Source: Psococerastis gibbosa
Lineage: Eukaryota > Arthropoda > Insecta > Psocodea > Psocidae
Direction: 5' to 3'
NCBI GenBank assembly: GCA_963971405.1
Contig: OZ020487.1
Coordinates: 24,165,371-24,229,370 of the forward strand
Length of the DNA stretch: 64,000 nt
Each line of letters opens with the position of its first letter. The stretch's first letter is position 1. Position numbers and translations under genes: made by a program. A model generated the notes under the pieces. That model had not been told where the DNA came from. It did no database searches and saw only the letters and a list, made by a program, of their open reading frames with translations. Of this stretch, positions 50,446 to 60,431 are shown piece by piece.

Positions 50446-50832
50446 TAGGCGCCCATTCCATTGACCGGCTAGGGCTATTTCCAAAAACAGTGACGTGGTA
50501 GCAGACATTCAAGACTTAGGCGGGGTTTCCGACGACCTCTCATTGCAGAATGCAAATGACATTGACGGAAATTAGAATTTTTCATTTTATAGAAATCTAT
50601 TAAAATGTTTGTAGGCCTACTTAACATATCCCATGACGCCATTTTTTAATTTTAGTTTGTGCTTTTACTGTATGATCATTGATCAATTTTAACTATGGCA
50701 TAGAGGAAAATTAACATTTCCGTCAATTCTGCAATGCGAGGTCGGTGGAAACACCACCTAGGTCTTGAATGTCTGCTACCACGTCACCGTTGTTGGAAAT
50801 AGCCCTAGCCGGTCAATGGAATGGGCACCTTA
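50446..50832. mobile_element. Two-layer MITE, copy B
   Basis: It matches copy A (35246-35629) end to end: outer arms starting TAGGCGCCCATTCCATTGAC and ending with the inverse, inner ends TTAGGCGG..TTTCC, and the central TGATCATTGATCAATTTTAA. Relative to copy A it carries a 6-bp insertion giving TAGGCCTAC at 50612-50620 and lacks a few bases further on. Confidence 0.82.
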
Positions 50833-51501
50833 TCAGAGCGGCTATGTTATTATAATTGAGGAGCTTGGTTACAAACGTGGGCAACTCCATTTTTTTACAA
50901 AATGGGGTTTTGATCCGACCTTGCAGAAAATTTTAATGTCCACCTGCACGTTGTAAAATAAAGTGACACATGCAGCCAGATTGCGCACAGAAGCGCTGAG
51001 AAGTCTAGGGTTAGCTATAAACTTAATGCAATTTTCAACAGAAAATCCACTCTCCTGAAAAATTCTACAACTTGGAGTTGGCCATGTTTGTAAACAGCCT
51101 CCTCAATTGTCGATAAATTTGGCCCTTTGGTTAATCAATGGCGGGAATTTACCTACCTTCCATTGAGCCATATAAAAGGGGGGCGTTGGAAATTCGTTTT
51201 CTTCATTTCTAGAGTAAAGGGTGTATCGTACAAAAAGGAGATCCATTCCAGTGAGATATAAATAAAGATAAAGTCCAACAAAAAGATAAAGTCACAATCG
51301 CGGTCACCAATTTGTCCTACAGAGAAAAGTACACATTTTTTGGACGGCTCCGAACATGCACCTTATTCTTTCCAACTAAAATTTGCCGTCCGAGTCCAGA
51401 GTTCAATAATCAGGTAGGCCTACCTACTACCTATGAACAGTACAGATAAGTACCTATTCGAATTCACCCTTATATAAACTAGGTTTGCCAATAGGTTAGA
51501 G
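50833..51501. other. Intergenic, no gene seen
   Basis: TAGGCCTAC recurs at 51415. No gene or further repeat was recognised. Confidence 0.5.
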
Positions 51502-51555
51502 CAGCCTCACAGGCCCGGCCCGTCCTATGGGCAAGTGGAGCGGCCGCACCAGGCG

Positions 51556-51597
51556 CCGAGTCCAAGGGGGCGCCGCGAGACGCCCCCTTGGACTCGG
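51556..51597. repeat. Subterminal hairpin of the hAT element
   Basis: CCGAGTCCAAGGGGGCG and its exact inverse form a 17-bp stem with an 8-nt loop, 33 bp inside the left terminus. It may be a transposase-binding or structural site; this is inference from position only. Confidence 0.75.
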
Positions 51598-51856
51598 CTT
51601 TGTGTTTTCAAGCGGGATAATTTAAAAAAAATAAAAATAAAATAATTTTTATAGAAGACTTGTTTTAAATCTGGCGCCAACCGGTTTAACGTGGTGGAAC
51701 GTTAACTCCTTCCACGACAACTCCGAGTGGTTATGTTGGCCACCCTAACTAAAATGGCAGATCATAGCATTGTTATTGGTTACTAATTTCAGCTTCACTC
51801 GTATCTCTTGTGAGATTTTTATAAATAATTGCAATTGGCAACAAAAAAATTTTAAG

Positions 51857-52090
51857 GTAAGCAGACGCAGATGCTTTATAGCGGTATTTGTATTAAGTTG
51901 TTGTTATAATAAATAAGAGAGTTACAAAGCAGATTAAGAAGTGGCTCGGCTTGCAATTCTGCGAATGGTTTGTGTTTGTTATTAATATCAAATAAGAGAA
52001 TTTATGTCTACTGTATGTCCAACTTATTGTATATTTATTTATTTTGGACTTTATTTAGACTTAAGGTAATTTATGTGTCTTTTATTTTAG
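51857..52090 (+). other. Probable 5' UTR intron of the hAT transposase gene
   Basis: AAG|GTAAGC at 51854-51862 is a good donor. TTTTATTTTAG ending at 52090 is a good acceptor with a pyrimidine-rich tract, 16 bp before the ATG. The intron would be 234 bp. There is no transcript evidence. Confidence 0.5.
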
Positions 52091-52106
52091 CAACTTTGCA
52101 AAGGCA

Positions 52107-54545
52107 ATGTGGAAAAAATTGTCAGGCGCCGGAAATGAGAGGAAAAGAAGAGCTAGGGAAGCTGAGAATGAAAAGCAAGCGGCGCAAATGGCCAAATTTC
52201 TAAAACGGCCAGGTCCACATCCAGACCCAACCCAGCCCCCTAGTACAAGCAAGGAAAGTACGGTTGAGAGTGAGGCCCAGGCGGTTGCGCTGGACGAGGC
52301 CATTTTTGAGAACTTGCCTTGCAGTGAAGAAGAAAGAAGTTTTTCTATGGACATAGCCAAGTGGCCCTCTTACTTGTCTTCACAAGTTATTGACATGATC
52401 GTTGAAGAGGGGCCGCAAAACGGGAAACTCGATGATGATAAATACCCAAAAAATGAGAAAGGCCGGCATTTTTCCAACAGCCATTTCAAAAAAAGCATGC
52501 CCAACGGAGAAGTATATGAGCGGCAGTGGCTTGTTTATTCCAATTCAACAAAGAAAGTATACTGCTTTTGTTGTCACATCTTCAAGCGCACAAGTCGTTG
52601 CCATCTTTCCAATGTTGGCTCTGACAACTGGCATCATTTGTCTCGTTTACTAACGAGCCATGAGTTTTCTGACGACCACCAGCAAGCCTTATTAACGTGG
52701 CTTGAAACGGCTAAAAGGTTAAAAAAATGTTGTGGCATAGATAAAGGGCTTCAGAAGCAATTGGAGGATGAAAAAGCAAGGTGGTCTTCTGTTATGGAAC
52801 GAATGATCGCCATCACGCTGTTTTTGGCTGAACACAATTTGCCTTTTCGTGGTAGCAAGGACACTTTATACACTCCAAGAAATGGGAATTTCTTAGGCCT
52901 TGTACAATTACTTGGCCAATTCGACCCCGTCATGATGGAGCACTTGCGAAGAGTGATGCAGAAGGAATCCAAGCATTTTTATTTTAGCAAAAATATTCAA
53001 AACGAAGTAATTAAATTATTAGCTGACGAAGTAAGAGGCCAAATATTATCTAAAATAAGAAGTGCCAAGTATTTTTCTATAATTTTAGACTGTACTCCTG
53101 ACATCAGCCACACTGAGCAAATGAGTGTCACCTTCAGATTTTTCGACGTCGATGAAGCGCGTGTGCGTGAGTGTTTTTTGACATATAAGCCAGTGGCTGA
53201 CTCAACTGGAGCCGGCCTGACGGGCTTATTTTTGGACGAAATAATTGATAAATATGGTATTGACATGAATGACTGCAGGGGCCAAGGATATGATAATGGT
53301 GCTAATATGGTTGGACACATTAAAGGAGTTCAGAGTCGCATTGCTAAAACCTATCCACGAGCCTTTTTTAACCCTTGCGGCTGTCATAGTCTCAACCTTG
53401 TGGTTGCCGATGCAGCAAAAACTTCTATCAAATCAGTGTCTCTTTTTGGTGTGCTGCAACGGCTGTTTGTGTATTTCTCAAATTCAACAAAGCGGTGGAA
53501 GGTGGTCTCAGAGCATCTGCAAAATTTAAGCCTGAAAAAGGTTTGTGACACACGCTGGGAAAGCAGGATCAACAGCTTGAAAGCAGTGCGGTATCAGTAT
53601 GCTGAAGTTAAAAGGGCTCTGGAGGATGAATATGAACAATCAACGGACCCTGTTGCAAGCTCAGAGGCTGAATCGCTTCTTGTAAATTTGGAAAAGTTCG
53701 AGTTCTTAATGGCGTTAGTCATATGGTACGATGTTTTATTCCAGGTTAATCTAGTAAGCAAAACAATGCAATCTGAAACCATGGATTTGTCCGAAGCTAC
53801 AAAAATTATGAATAAATGCTTGAAATTTTTAAAAGAATACAGAAGTACAGGTTTCACTTCTGCACTCATCACTGCCAAAGAAATCGCTGAAGAAGCACAA
53901 ATCACTCAGGAGTTTGAAACTGTCCGTCTGCGAAGGAAAAAGAAGATGTTTTCTTATGAAAATCAAGACGAATCTCCTACTGACCCAGAAACAGCGTTTC
54001 GCACCTCTGTCTTCTATCCAATGATTGACACAGCCATTAATTCATTGCAGTTGCGCTTTTCCCAATTAAGTGACATTAATAGTACATGGCAATTTATGTA
54101 CGATTTGAAAAAGATCGACCATAATGGTTTGAATGCGGCCTGCTCAGATTTAGAATCTGTCTTAACCCATGGCGCTCTCAGTGATATTTCGGGTACCGAG
54201 CTAGCCCAAGAAATAAGGAGCCTTAGTGCGTTCTTAGGCGGCGACGATGGGCATCCAAAGGGGGTTCTTGAGTTTTTGGCAAAGCATTGTTGGAAAGATA
54301 TGTTTCCAAACGTTTGGACAGCTCTCCGCATTTTCATTACTATACCGGTCACTGTTGCTAAGGGAGAAAGGAGCTTCAGCAAGCTAAAATTGATAAAGAC
54401 CTACCTAAGGTCTGTTTTAGCTGATGAGAAATTGTCGGACTTAGCCATATTATCCATAGAAAATGAGATCGCCAACAATCTCTCCTATGATCATTTGATT
54501 AAAAAATTTGCTAGCATCAAAGCTAGGAAGGAGAAATTTCAATAA
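52107..54545 (+). CDS. hAT-superfamily transposase (TTF zinc finger, hAT dimerisation)
   Basis: An 812-residue protein that would cut out and reinsert the surrounding element in the nucleus. The N-terminal ~30 residues are basic (GNERKRRAREAENEKQ). A TTF/BED-like zinc-binding region spans about 120-200 (RQWLVYSNSTKKVYCFCCHI .. HHLSRLLTSHEFSDDH). The RNase-H-like core follows, with likely catalytic Asp328 (IILDCTPD), Asp396 (GYDNGAN), a CGCH motif (CxxH) and KVCDTRWESR, and Glu754 in KGERSFSKLKLIK. The last ~70 residues form the hAT dimerisation domain (SFSKLKLIKTYLRSVLADEK, LAILSIENEI). Length and domain order fit ZMYM1-like/DUF4371 hAT transposases. All three acidic residues are present, with no stop or shift. 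The ATG is the first after the predicted splice acceptor. A domesticated host gene is unlikely, since matching inverted ends and target duplications surround it. Confidence 0.93.
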   Translation: MWKKLSGAGNERKRRAREAENEKQAAQMAKFLKRPGPHPDPTQPPSTSKESTVESEAQAVALDEAIFENLPCSEEERSFSMDIAKWPSYLSSQVIDMIVEEGPQNGKLDDDKYPKNEKGRHFSNSHFKKSMPNGEVYERQWLVYSNSTKKVYCFCCHIFKRTSRCHLSNVGSDNWHHLSRLLTSHEFSDDHQQALLTWLETAKRLKKCCGIDKGLQKQLEDEKARWSSVMERMIAITLFLAEHNLPFRGSKDTLYTPRNGNFLGLVQLLGQFDPVMMEHLRRVMQKESKHFYFSKNIQNEVIKLLADEVRGQILSKIRSAKYFSIILDCTPDISHTEQMSVTFRFFDVDEARVRECFLTYKPVADSTGAGLTGLFLDEIIDKYGIDMNDCRGQGYDNGANMVGHIKGVQSRIAKTYPRAFFNPCGCHSLNLVVADAAKTSIKSVSLFGVLQRLFVYFSNSTKRWKVVSEHLQNLSLKKVCDTRWESRINSLKAVRYQYAEVKRALEDEYEQSTDPVASSEAESLLVNLEKFEFLMALVIWYDVLFQVNLVSKTMQSETMDLSEATKIMNKCLKFLKEYRSTGFTSALITAKEIAEEAQITQEFETVRLRRKKKMFSYENQDESPTDPETAFRTSVFYPMIDTAINSLQLRFSQLSDINSTWQFMYDLKKIDHNGLNAACSDLESVLTHGALSDISGTELAQEIRSLSAFLGGDDGHPKGVLEFLAKHCWKDMFPNVWTALRIFITIPVTVAKGERSFSKLKLIKTYLRSVLADEKLSDLAILSIENEIANNLSYDHLIKKFASIKARKEKFQ

Positions 54546-54733
54546 TTTTACATTTAGTTATTAGTTACAGTTGCCTAATACAATCCCTTTATAAGAAGCA
54601 TGCACAATTTTTTAATGTCTCCCATACTCAAGCGTTCATGAATAATTTACGGTCTCTGGGAGGGGGGGGGGGGGCGCTAAAATGTAAACTCGCACCACTC
54701 AAGAAAATACCTCGGGCCGGGCCTGCAGCCTCA

Positions 54734-55762
54734 AGTACACTACAGTTCGGATCTATTGTTAGAAAAAATGTTAGCGTTTATGAAAATCAGCAGGACTTCT
54801 TACCTCTCCCGCCGAATTATTCCATTCGTTGGCACCGTAATCCAAATACAAAATGTAAACAACTGCAATAAGCAATCACAACGCACAATCACAAATACAA
54901 ATACAAACACACACACCTCACCCCTCTCAGGTCTGGTCAACACTGAGAACTCAACTGCCTAGTGCCTGATGGCTGATAGGTAGGTACAGTACCGCAGGCA
55001 TTGAACGGGACTCCCGTTACCAGGTGGAACGTTTGGTGAGAAGTATTGCTAATAGTATACCTTTAAAACTATCCAAGTTGCCTTCTTGTTTCATTGCCAT
55101 ATTTTATGCAGTTTCTCAAGAATTAAGTCTGTATGCTGTGTAGGCACTATAGGCAGGCCTATATGCTGAATAGCCTCTGAGCCTTTATTATTGTAGATCC
55201 TGAAAGGCGGCGTTAAAAAATAAATGAAAAAGAGCATGCTGCTTTTAATGACAGGAAACTGATATTTTACCATATTTAAAAATAAAATTGCAAGCAGGCA
55301 CGTATGCAGAGGGGCTTGTCCCTCTCCCCGGTTATTTTTAATAAAATCCCTCGGGGGTCCCCCGCCTCACCATCACGGACCCTCCGGGCTCCGGCGCCAG
55401 CGCAAGCTGGACTCTTCCCACTAAGTTCAGGCTCCCTAATTTAAACGCTGCTTATGTCCATTGGTGTTAGTTAGAACGATTTTCCCAGCTTGTTTACATT
55501 TTACGAATATGGGGGGGGGGGGCAATTGAATGATACACACCCCACACCCCCCTCGGAAACGTAACGCTAAGCCACTGATATACAGGTATACATATATATA
55601 CAAGTAAACTACATAAATGAATTAAAAACGGAGTCAAGACTACTGCGTACCAAAACCATATAGGATAATAATTTTATTGATTATGAATAATAGTAGGCCT
55701 ATATGCTATATTAGGGGATTTTCCGAAAGCATTATGACTATACCGGTACTAGACTGGATTAC
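54734..55762. other. Intergenic with solo hAT-MITE ends
   Basis: CAGGCACGTATGCAGAGGGG at about 55295 and, on the minus strand, CAGTGGCTTAGCGTTACG (ending about 55577) look like hAT-type ends, but they do not match each other. G/C tracts lie between them. No gene. Confidence 0.45.
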
Positions 55763-55770
55763 GCCCCACG

Positions 55771-56038
55771 CAGGCGCGGATCTACGGGGGGGGGGGCTAT
55801 GGAGGCTATAGCCCCCTCCCCCCCTATTAGGTTCCGCATAATGCGTAAAACCCCACTATTTCAGTCCTATTGTTCATAAATTTTCTCCCGGGGGAGACCC
55901 CCGGTCCCCCTTCTATTAATCCCCTATAATACAGAAACCTTATTGCTCTGAAAATGCGTACAACCCCAATATTTCAGCCCTATTTTTCAAAAACTTTCAC
56001 TTAGCCCCCTCCATGGTCTCATTCAAGATCCGCGCCTG
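55771..56038. mobile_element. Non-autonomous hAT element (MITE), copy 2, 268 bp
   Basis: It has the same ends (CAGGCGCGGATCTAC.. and ..GATCCGCGCCTG), the same G/C runs and the same AATGCGTAAAACCCCACTAT interior as 4408-4673. The flanks GCCCCACG (55763-55770) and GTCCCACG (56039-56046) agree at 7 of 8, a slightly decayed 8-bp target duplication. Confidence 0.88.
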
Positions 56039-56144
56039 GTCCCACGGAATGTGCACAGGATTGCATAAAGAGTAATTTGCAGGAAATGATATGCTGATAA
56101 TGTACCTAACGTAATGAATCATTTTTTGAGTAGGCTAACTATTT

Positions 56145-56726
56145 TTACGTAGTATGGAATGAGTTTGTGATTTTTGAGGTCCCAGGAACCCAAAAAAGTG
56201 GTTTTCACGAAATGTCAGTCTGTCTGTTCATCGATTTCTGGGCAAACTACTCAACTATCGGTTGATTTAGATGAAACTTGGAATGTAGGTTCATAAAAAT
56301 CATACCTCATTTTGGGGGGGGGGGGGCTAACTCAATTTGGGGGTTTATTCTCAAAAAACTCCAAAACATTGTCTAATAAAAGTATTTCTCAAAAACGGCT
56401 CCAACTATCTAGAATATGCAATGCCATCGAGTAATTCATTGCTTTGGGATAGGATAGGCCATTGCCAGAGGGGGTCCGGACCCCCCCCCCTTCCCAAACG
56501 GTTCCAGCCTACACTAGATAGAATGGAGTTATGGAAGATACCGATTTACAGGTAAATATATTGAGGTTACCTCACAGCTCTAGTGACGTCAGGTGTGCAC
56601 CCCCCCCCCTCCCGAGATATCCGAAATTTAACCATAGGAAAATTAATTACCATGACATTACTCATTTTCTCAATCTACTAATTGAAAAATTGGAAAGCAT
56701 GTTCGAGTAAACTCGGACTAGTTATT
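56145..56726 (-). repeat. R1 repeat, copy d (internally deleted)
   Basis: Reversed R1: TACGTAGTAT.., GTCTGTCTG microsatellite, poly-G, and the end GGAAAGCATGTTCGAGTAAA. It is shortened inside relative to the copy at 57493. Confidence 0.75.
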
Positions 56727-56735
56727 TTATTTTGA

Positions 56736-57227
56736 ACTCAATTTGGGGGGTTTTATGCTCAAAAAACTCCAAAAAAACGTCTAAAGAAAACTATTTCTCA
56801 AAAACGGCTCCAACGATTTCGTTTCAATTCACATATTGTATATTGTAGTCGTTATTAATGTTAATAAAATGCGGGGGGTCGCTTGCCCCTTGATAGTTTG
56901 CTTCTGATGAGGGTAAAAAAATAAAAACTCAATTTTCATGAAAAATGACTAAAAAATAATTTTTCTGCGGAACCTTCCGATCGATGATTTCTACCTAAAG
57001 GCATGTTTTAGGTGAGAAATTGAGTTACAAACTCGGACAGGTTGCTTTCCCAAAGAAGTATTTGGTTTTGTGCAAAAATTAATTTTTGAAAAAATGATGG
57101 AAAATTCACGCTCAAATGCATTGCGTTCCCTGCCATTATTACTGTGTGGTAATGTATTGGTCTGCTCGATCTAGAATATGCAATGCCATTGATTAATTCT
57201 GTGCGTTGGAATAGGGGATATCCTAGG
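56736..57227 (-). repeat. R1 repeat, copy e, first part (split)
   Basis: It enters R1 at CTCAATTTGGGGGG and runs to ..GGATATCCTAGG, where it is interrupted by the inverted-repeat unit 57228-61329. It resumes at 61330 in the same orientation. Confidence 0.75.
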
Positions 57228-57492
57228 CATTGAATATATAACACTATAGAATGGTCACGACGGTCAAATATTGCAAACAGGCTTTTCTGGTGAAAAACCT
57301 ACAAACTAGAAAAAAGGTCGGACGTCCCGCTGGTGTCAGCCCATTGTGCAATTCGTCAGGGTCCAACTCGTCACATCTTTACCAGGGACGGTCTAAATAC
57401 CCTCACTATGCAATACTCTCAATTTCTTCCTGCCCCTTCAATTGGCTGCCTACTTTAATAATGGCCAGTGGAATATACTGTATATATTTTAT

Positions 57493-58469
57493 TGCTTTCC
57501 AATTTATACGTAGTAAAGGGAAAGCTTTGTGATGGTTGAAATTTTCGATTCCGAGATTTCAACGGATTTACACGTTTTCAGGTCCCAGCAGCCTGATTGG
57601 GGCGTTTGTAAGACCGGTATTTATTTAATCCACTGGTAAACAAGATAATTTTATAATGGAAAGTGCTATTCAAAATTTGTTTGTTTATAGTTATAATCCT
57701 AGGGTATTTATTTAACCCCGGTATTATAAACGCCTCAATCAGACTGCAGGAACCCAAAAAAGTGGTTTTTACGAAATGTCTGTCTGTCTGTCTGTCTGTC
57801 TGCCTGTGCATCGATTTCCGGGCAAACTAAGCGATTTTGATGAAATTTAGCATGTAGGTTTACAAAAATCATACCTCGGGATAGTTTTTTTTATTTGGGG
57901 CCAATTCAATTTGGGGGGGTTTTATTCACAAAAAACTCCCAAAAAACGTCTAAAAAAATTATTTCTCAGAAACGGCTCCAACGATTTCTTTTAAATTCTC
58001 ATATCGCTTGCCCCTTGATTGTTTGCTTCGGGGGGTAAAAAAATAAAAATATCTAAATTTTAATGAAAAATGACTAAAAAAAAAAAAATCTGCGAAACCT
58101 TTCTATCGATGATTTCTACCTTCAGGCATGTTTTAGGTGTTAAATTGAGTAACTAAACCGGATAGGTTGCTCTCCCAAAAAAATATTTGATTTTGCACAA
58201 AAATTATTTTTTGAAAAAATGATAGAAAATCCGCGCTCAAATGCCTTGCGTGTCCTGCCGTTATTGCCGTGTGTTAATTAATGTGTTGGTCTGACCTATC
58301 TAGAATTTATCTCTCTTCCATCGACGTCAGGTGGACAACCCCCCCCCCCCCCCGGGACATCGGAAATTTAACAACTGGAAAATCATTTACCATGAAATTA
58401 CTCATATTCCCTATCTACTAATGTTGATAAATTGGAAAGCATGTTCGAGTAAACTCGGACCGGTTCTTT
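57493..58469 (-). repeat. R1 repeat, copy f (full length, carrying a MITE)
   Basis: It starts TGCTTTCCAATTTATACGTA and ends GTTCGAGTAAACTCGGACCG, the reverse of R1. It is interrupted at GGTCCCAG|GAACCC by the CAGCCTG-family MITE. Confidence 0.85.
57589..57746. mobile_element. CAGCCTG-family MITE, copy 2, nested in R1
   Basis: The ends CAGCCTGATTGGGGCG and the inverse CAGTCTGATTGAGGCG enclose 158 bp matching 9304-9472. CAG is duplicated outside (57586-57588 and 57747-57749). Other R1 copies read GGTCCCAGGAACCC without a break at this point, which confirms both the insertion and the 3-bp duplication. Confidence 0.9.
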
Positions 58470-58640
58470 TATTTGAACTAGCATTGTACTTCTGCTCAGC
58501 ATAGGCTTTCCAACAATAGCTTATTTTAGAATTGCAGATGATTTAATTAGACTTAATGGATCTACTGTAAAATACTAAATCTACCTATTATTATTTTGAA
58601 GCCGTATATGAGAGCTTCTTCAAATTCAAATTGGAATAAT

Positions 58641-58790
58641 GCTAAGGCGGCTATTCCACTGGTCAATTATACTTCAAATTTGATTTTGTCATTGACGGAA
58701 AATCTTCAATGATGCTTTATTTATTTTTACACCACATTCCACTGGTTTTCAACAATTGATCATTTTTGTATTCAATTTTTTCCAAATTTG
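58641..58790. mobile_element. Truncated TTAGGCGG-family MITE
   Basis: CTAAGGCGGCTATTCCACTG followed by TCATTGACGG and CAACAATTGATCATTTTTG resembles the left half of the 44.2-kb element. The right end is missing where R1 sequence begins. Confidence 0.6.
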
Positions 58791-58805
58791 TAAGTTTGCC
58801 CGCAG

Positions 58806-59133
58806 TCTTTCTCAAAAAACTAAAAAAAAACGTTTAAAAAAATTATTTCTCAAAAGCGGCTCCAACGATTTCTTTTAAATTCATATATATTGTAGTCAAT
58901 ATTAATGTTAATAAAATGCGGGAGGTCGCTTGCCGCAAGATAGTTTGCTTCTGAGGGTAAAAAATATAAAAAAAAAAATTAAGGAAAAATGACTACAACA
59001 AATAATTTTTGATGATTTCTACTTTCAGACATGTTTAAGGTGTTAAATTGAGTAACGAAACCGGACAGGTTGCTTTCCCAAAAAAATATTTATTTTTGTG
59101 CAAAAAATTTTTTTTTTTAAAGATGATAGAAAA
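58806..59133 (-). repeat. R1 repeat, copy g (partial)
   Basis: It runs from the CTCAAAAAACT region to the poly-A/T tract before GATGATAGAAAAA, then abuts copy h in opposite orientation. Confidence 0.7.
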
Positions 59134-59366
59134 AACGGTCACGAGGTATGATTTTTGTGAACCTACATGCTAAATTTCTTTTAAATTAACCGAGTATTTT
59201 GCCCAGAAATCGATGAACAGACAGAGTGGCAGACAGGCGGACAGAGCAATAGACAGACATTTTGTAAAAACCACTTTTTTGGGTTCCTGGGACCTCAAAA
59301 CGTGTAAATCTGTTGAAATCTCGGAATCGAAAATTTCGACCATGACAAAGCTTTCCTTATATAGAT
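59134..59366 (+). repeat. R1 repeat, copy h (3' part)
   Basis: It runs from GGTCACGAGGTATGATTTTT through a degraded GACA tract to CTTTCCTTATATAGATACTA. The SINE follows directly. Confidence 0.7.
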
Positions 59367-59372
59367 ACTACG

Positions 59373-59515
59373 TAATAAATAAAGACTTTTGTTGTTGTTT
59401 CTATGACTAAACCAACCTAGCGGAGTTAGGGCTATAAAGCCCTCTCTTACACTCAACTAGGCAAGCCCGGGACCGCCTGCTTCACATGCCCTCCGAAGCA
59501 TGGCCATCCACTCAT
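59373..59515 (-). mobile_element. tRNA-derived SINE, copy 3 (5'-truncated)
   Basis: The body (minus strand: GGCCATGCTTCGGAGGGCAT, GAGAGGGCTTTATAGCCC, CTAGGTTGGTTTAG) and the AATAAATAAA tail (plus reading) are present. The tRNA-like head is missing. It sits at the broken end of R1 copy h. Confidence 0.75.
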
Positions 59516-59627
59516 TACATCATCTTTCAATTACCAACAGATTTTTAGCAATTATGAGTTAAACCAAAATATATATATATACAAATATACAACCAAATAA
59601 TTCTATTGTAAGTAATGCCAATTCAAA

Positions 59628-60424
59628 AAGAACCGGTCCGAGATTACTCGAGCATGCTTTCCCATTTATCAACTACTTAGTAGATAGAGAAAATAAGTAA
59701 TTTCATGGTAAATAATTTTCTTTTGGTTTAATTTCGCATATCTCGGGGGGGGGGGGGGGGGTTCACCTGACGTCACTGAAGGTGAGGTAACCTCAATAAA
59801 TTTAGAAATCTATAAAACTCCATTCTATCTAGTGTACGCTGTAACCATTTGGGAAGGGGGGGGGGGGGGTCCGGAACCCAAGGACCCCCTCTGGCAATCG
59901 CCTAGGATATCACCTATCCCAAAGCACTGAATTAATCGATGGCATTGCATATTCTAGACCGGTCAGACAACACATTACCCCACAGGAATAATGGCAGGGC
60001 ACGCAATGCATTTGACCGTGAATTTTCTATCATTTTTTCAAAAAAACATTTTTTTGCCCCAAAAAAAATACTTTTTTGGGAAAGCAATCTTTCCGGTTTT
60101 CTTTACTCTTTTTAACACCTAAAACATGCCTGAAGGTAGAAATCATCGATAGAAAGGTTTAGCAGATTTTTTTTTTTTAGTTATTTTTCATTAAAATTTA
60201 GATATTTTTATTTTTTTACCCCTCGAAGCAAACAATCAAGGGGCAAGCGACCCCCCACATTTTCTTAACATTAATAAGGGCTACAATATATGTGAACTTT
60301 AAAGAAATCGTTGGAGCCGTTTTTGAGAAATAATTTTTTAGACGTTTTTTTTGAGTTTTTTGGGAATAAAACCCCCCCAAATTGAGTTAGCCCAAAATAA
60401 AAATAAATCGTCCCGAGGTGTGAT
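59628..60424 (+). repeat. R1 repeat, copy i
   Basis: It runs from AAGAACCGGTCCGAGATTAC to GTCCCGAGGTGTGATATTTA, with two long G runs. It meets copy j head to head near 60430. Confidence 0.8.
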
Positions 60425-60431
60425 ATTTATA

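Larger units (their letters stand above)
51510..54725 (+). mobile_element. Complete hAT transposon, 3216 bp
   Basis: The termini CAGGCCCGGCCCG (51510-51522) and their exact inverse (54713-54725) match at 13 of 13. The flanks carry a perfect 8-bp target duplication CAGCCTCA (51502-51509 and 54726-54733). The element holds one long intact frame for a hAT transposase. Perfect ends, a perfect duplication and an unbroken frame together suggest recent insertion and possible activity. A strong subterminal hairpin lies at the left, and a G run of about 13 lies about 40 bp inside the right end. Confidence 0.95.

Noticed and set aside
52082..54382. Several frames of 60-122 codons on the minus strand and in other plus frames
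   Set aside because: Shadows of the hAT transposase gene.
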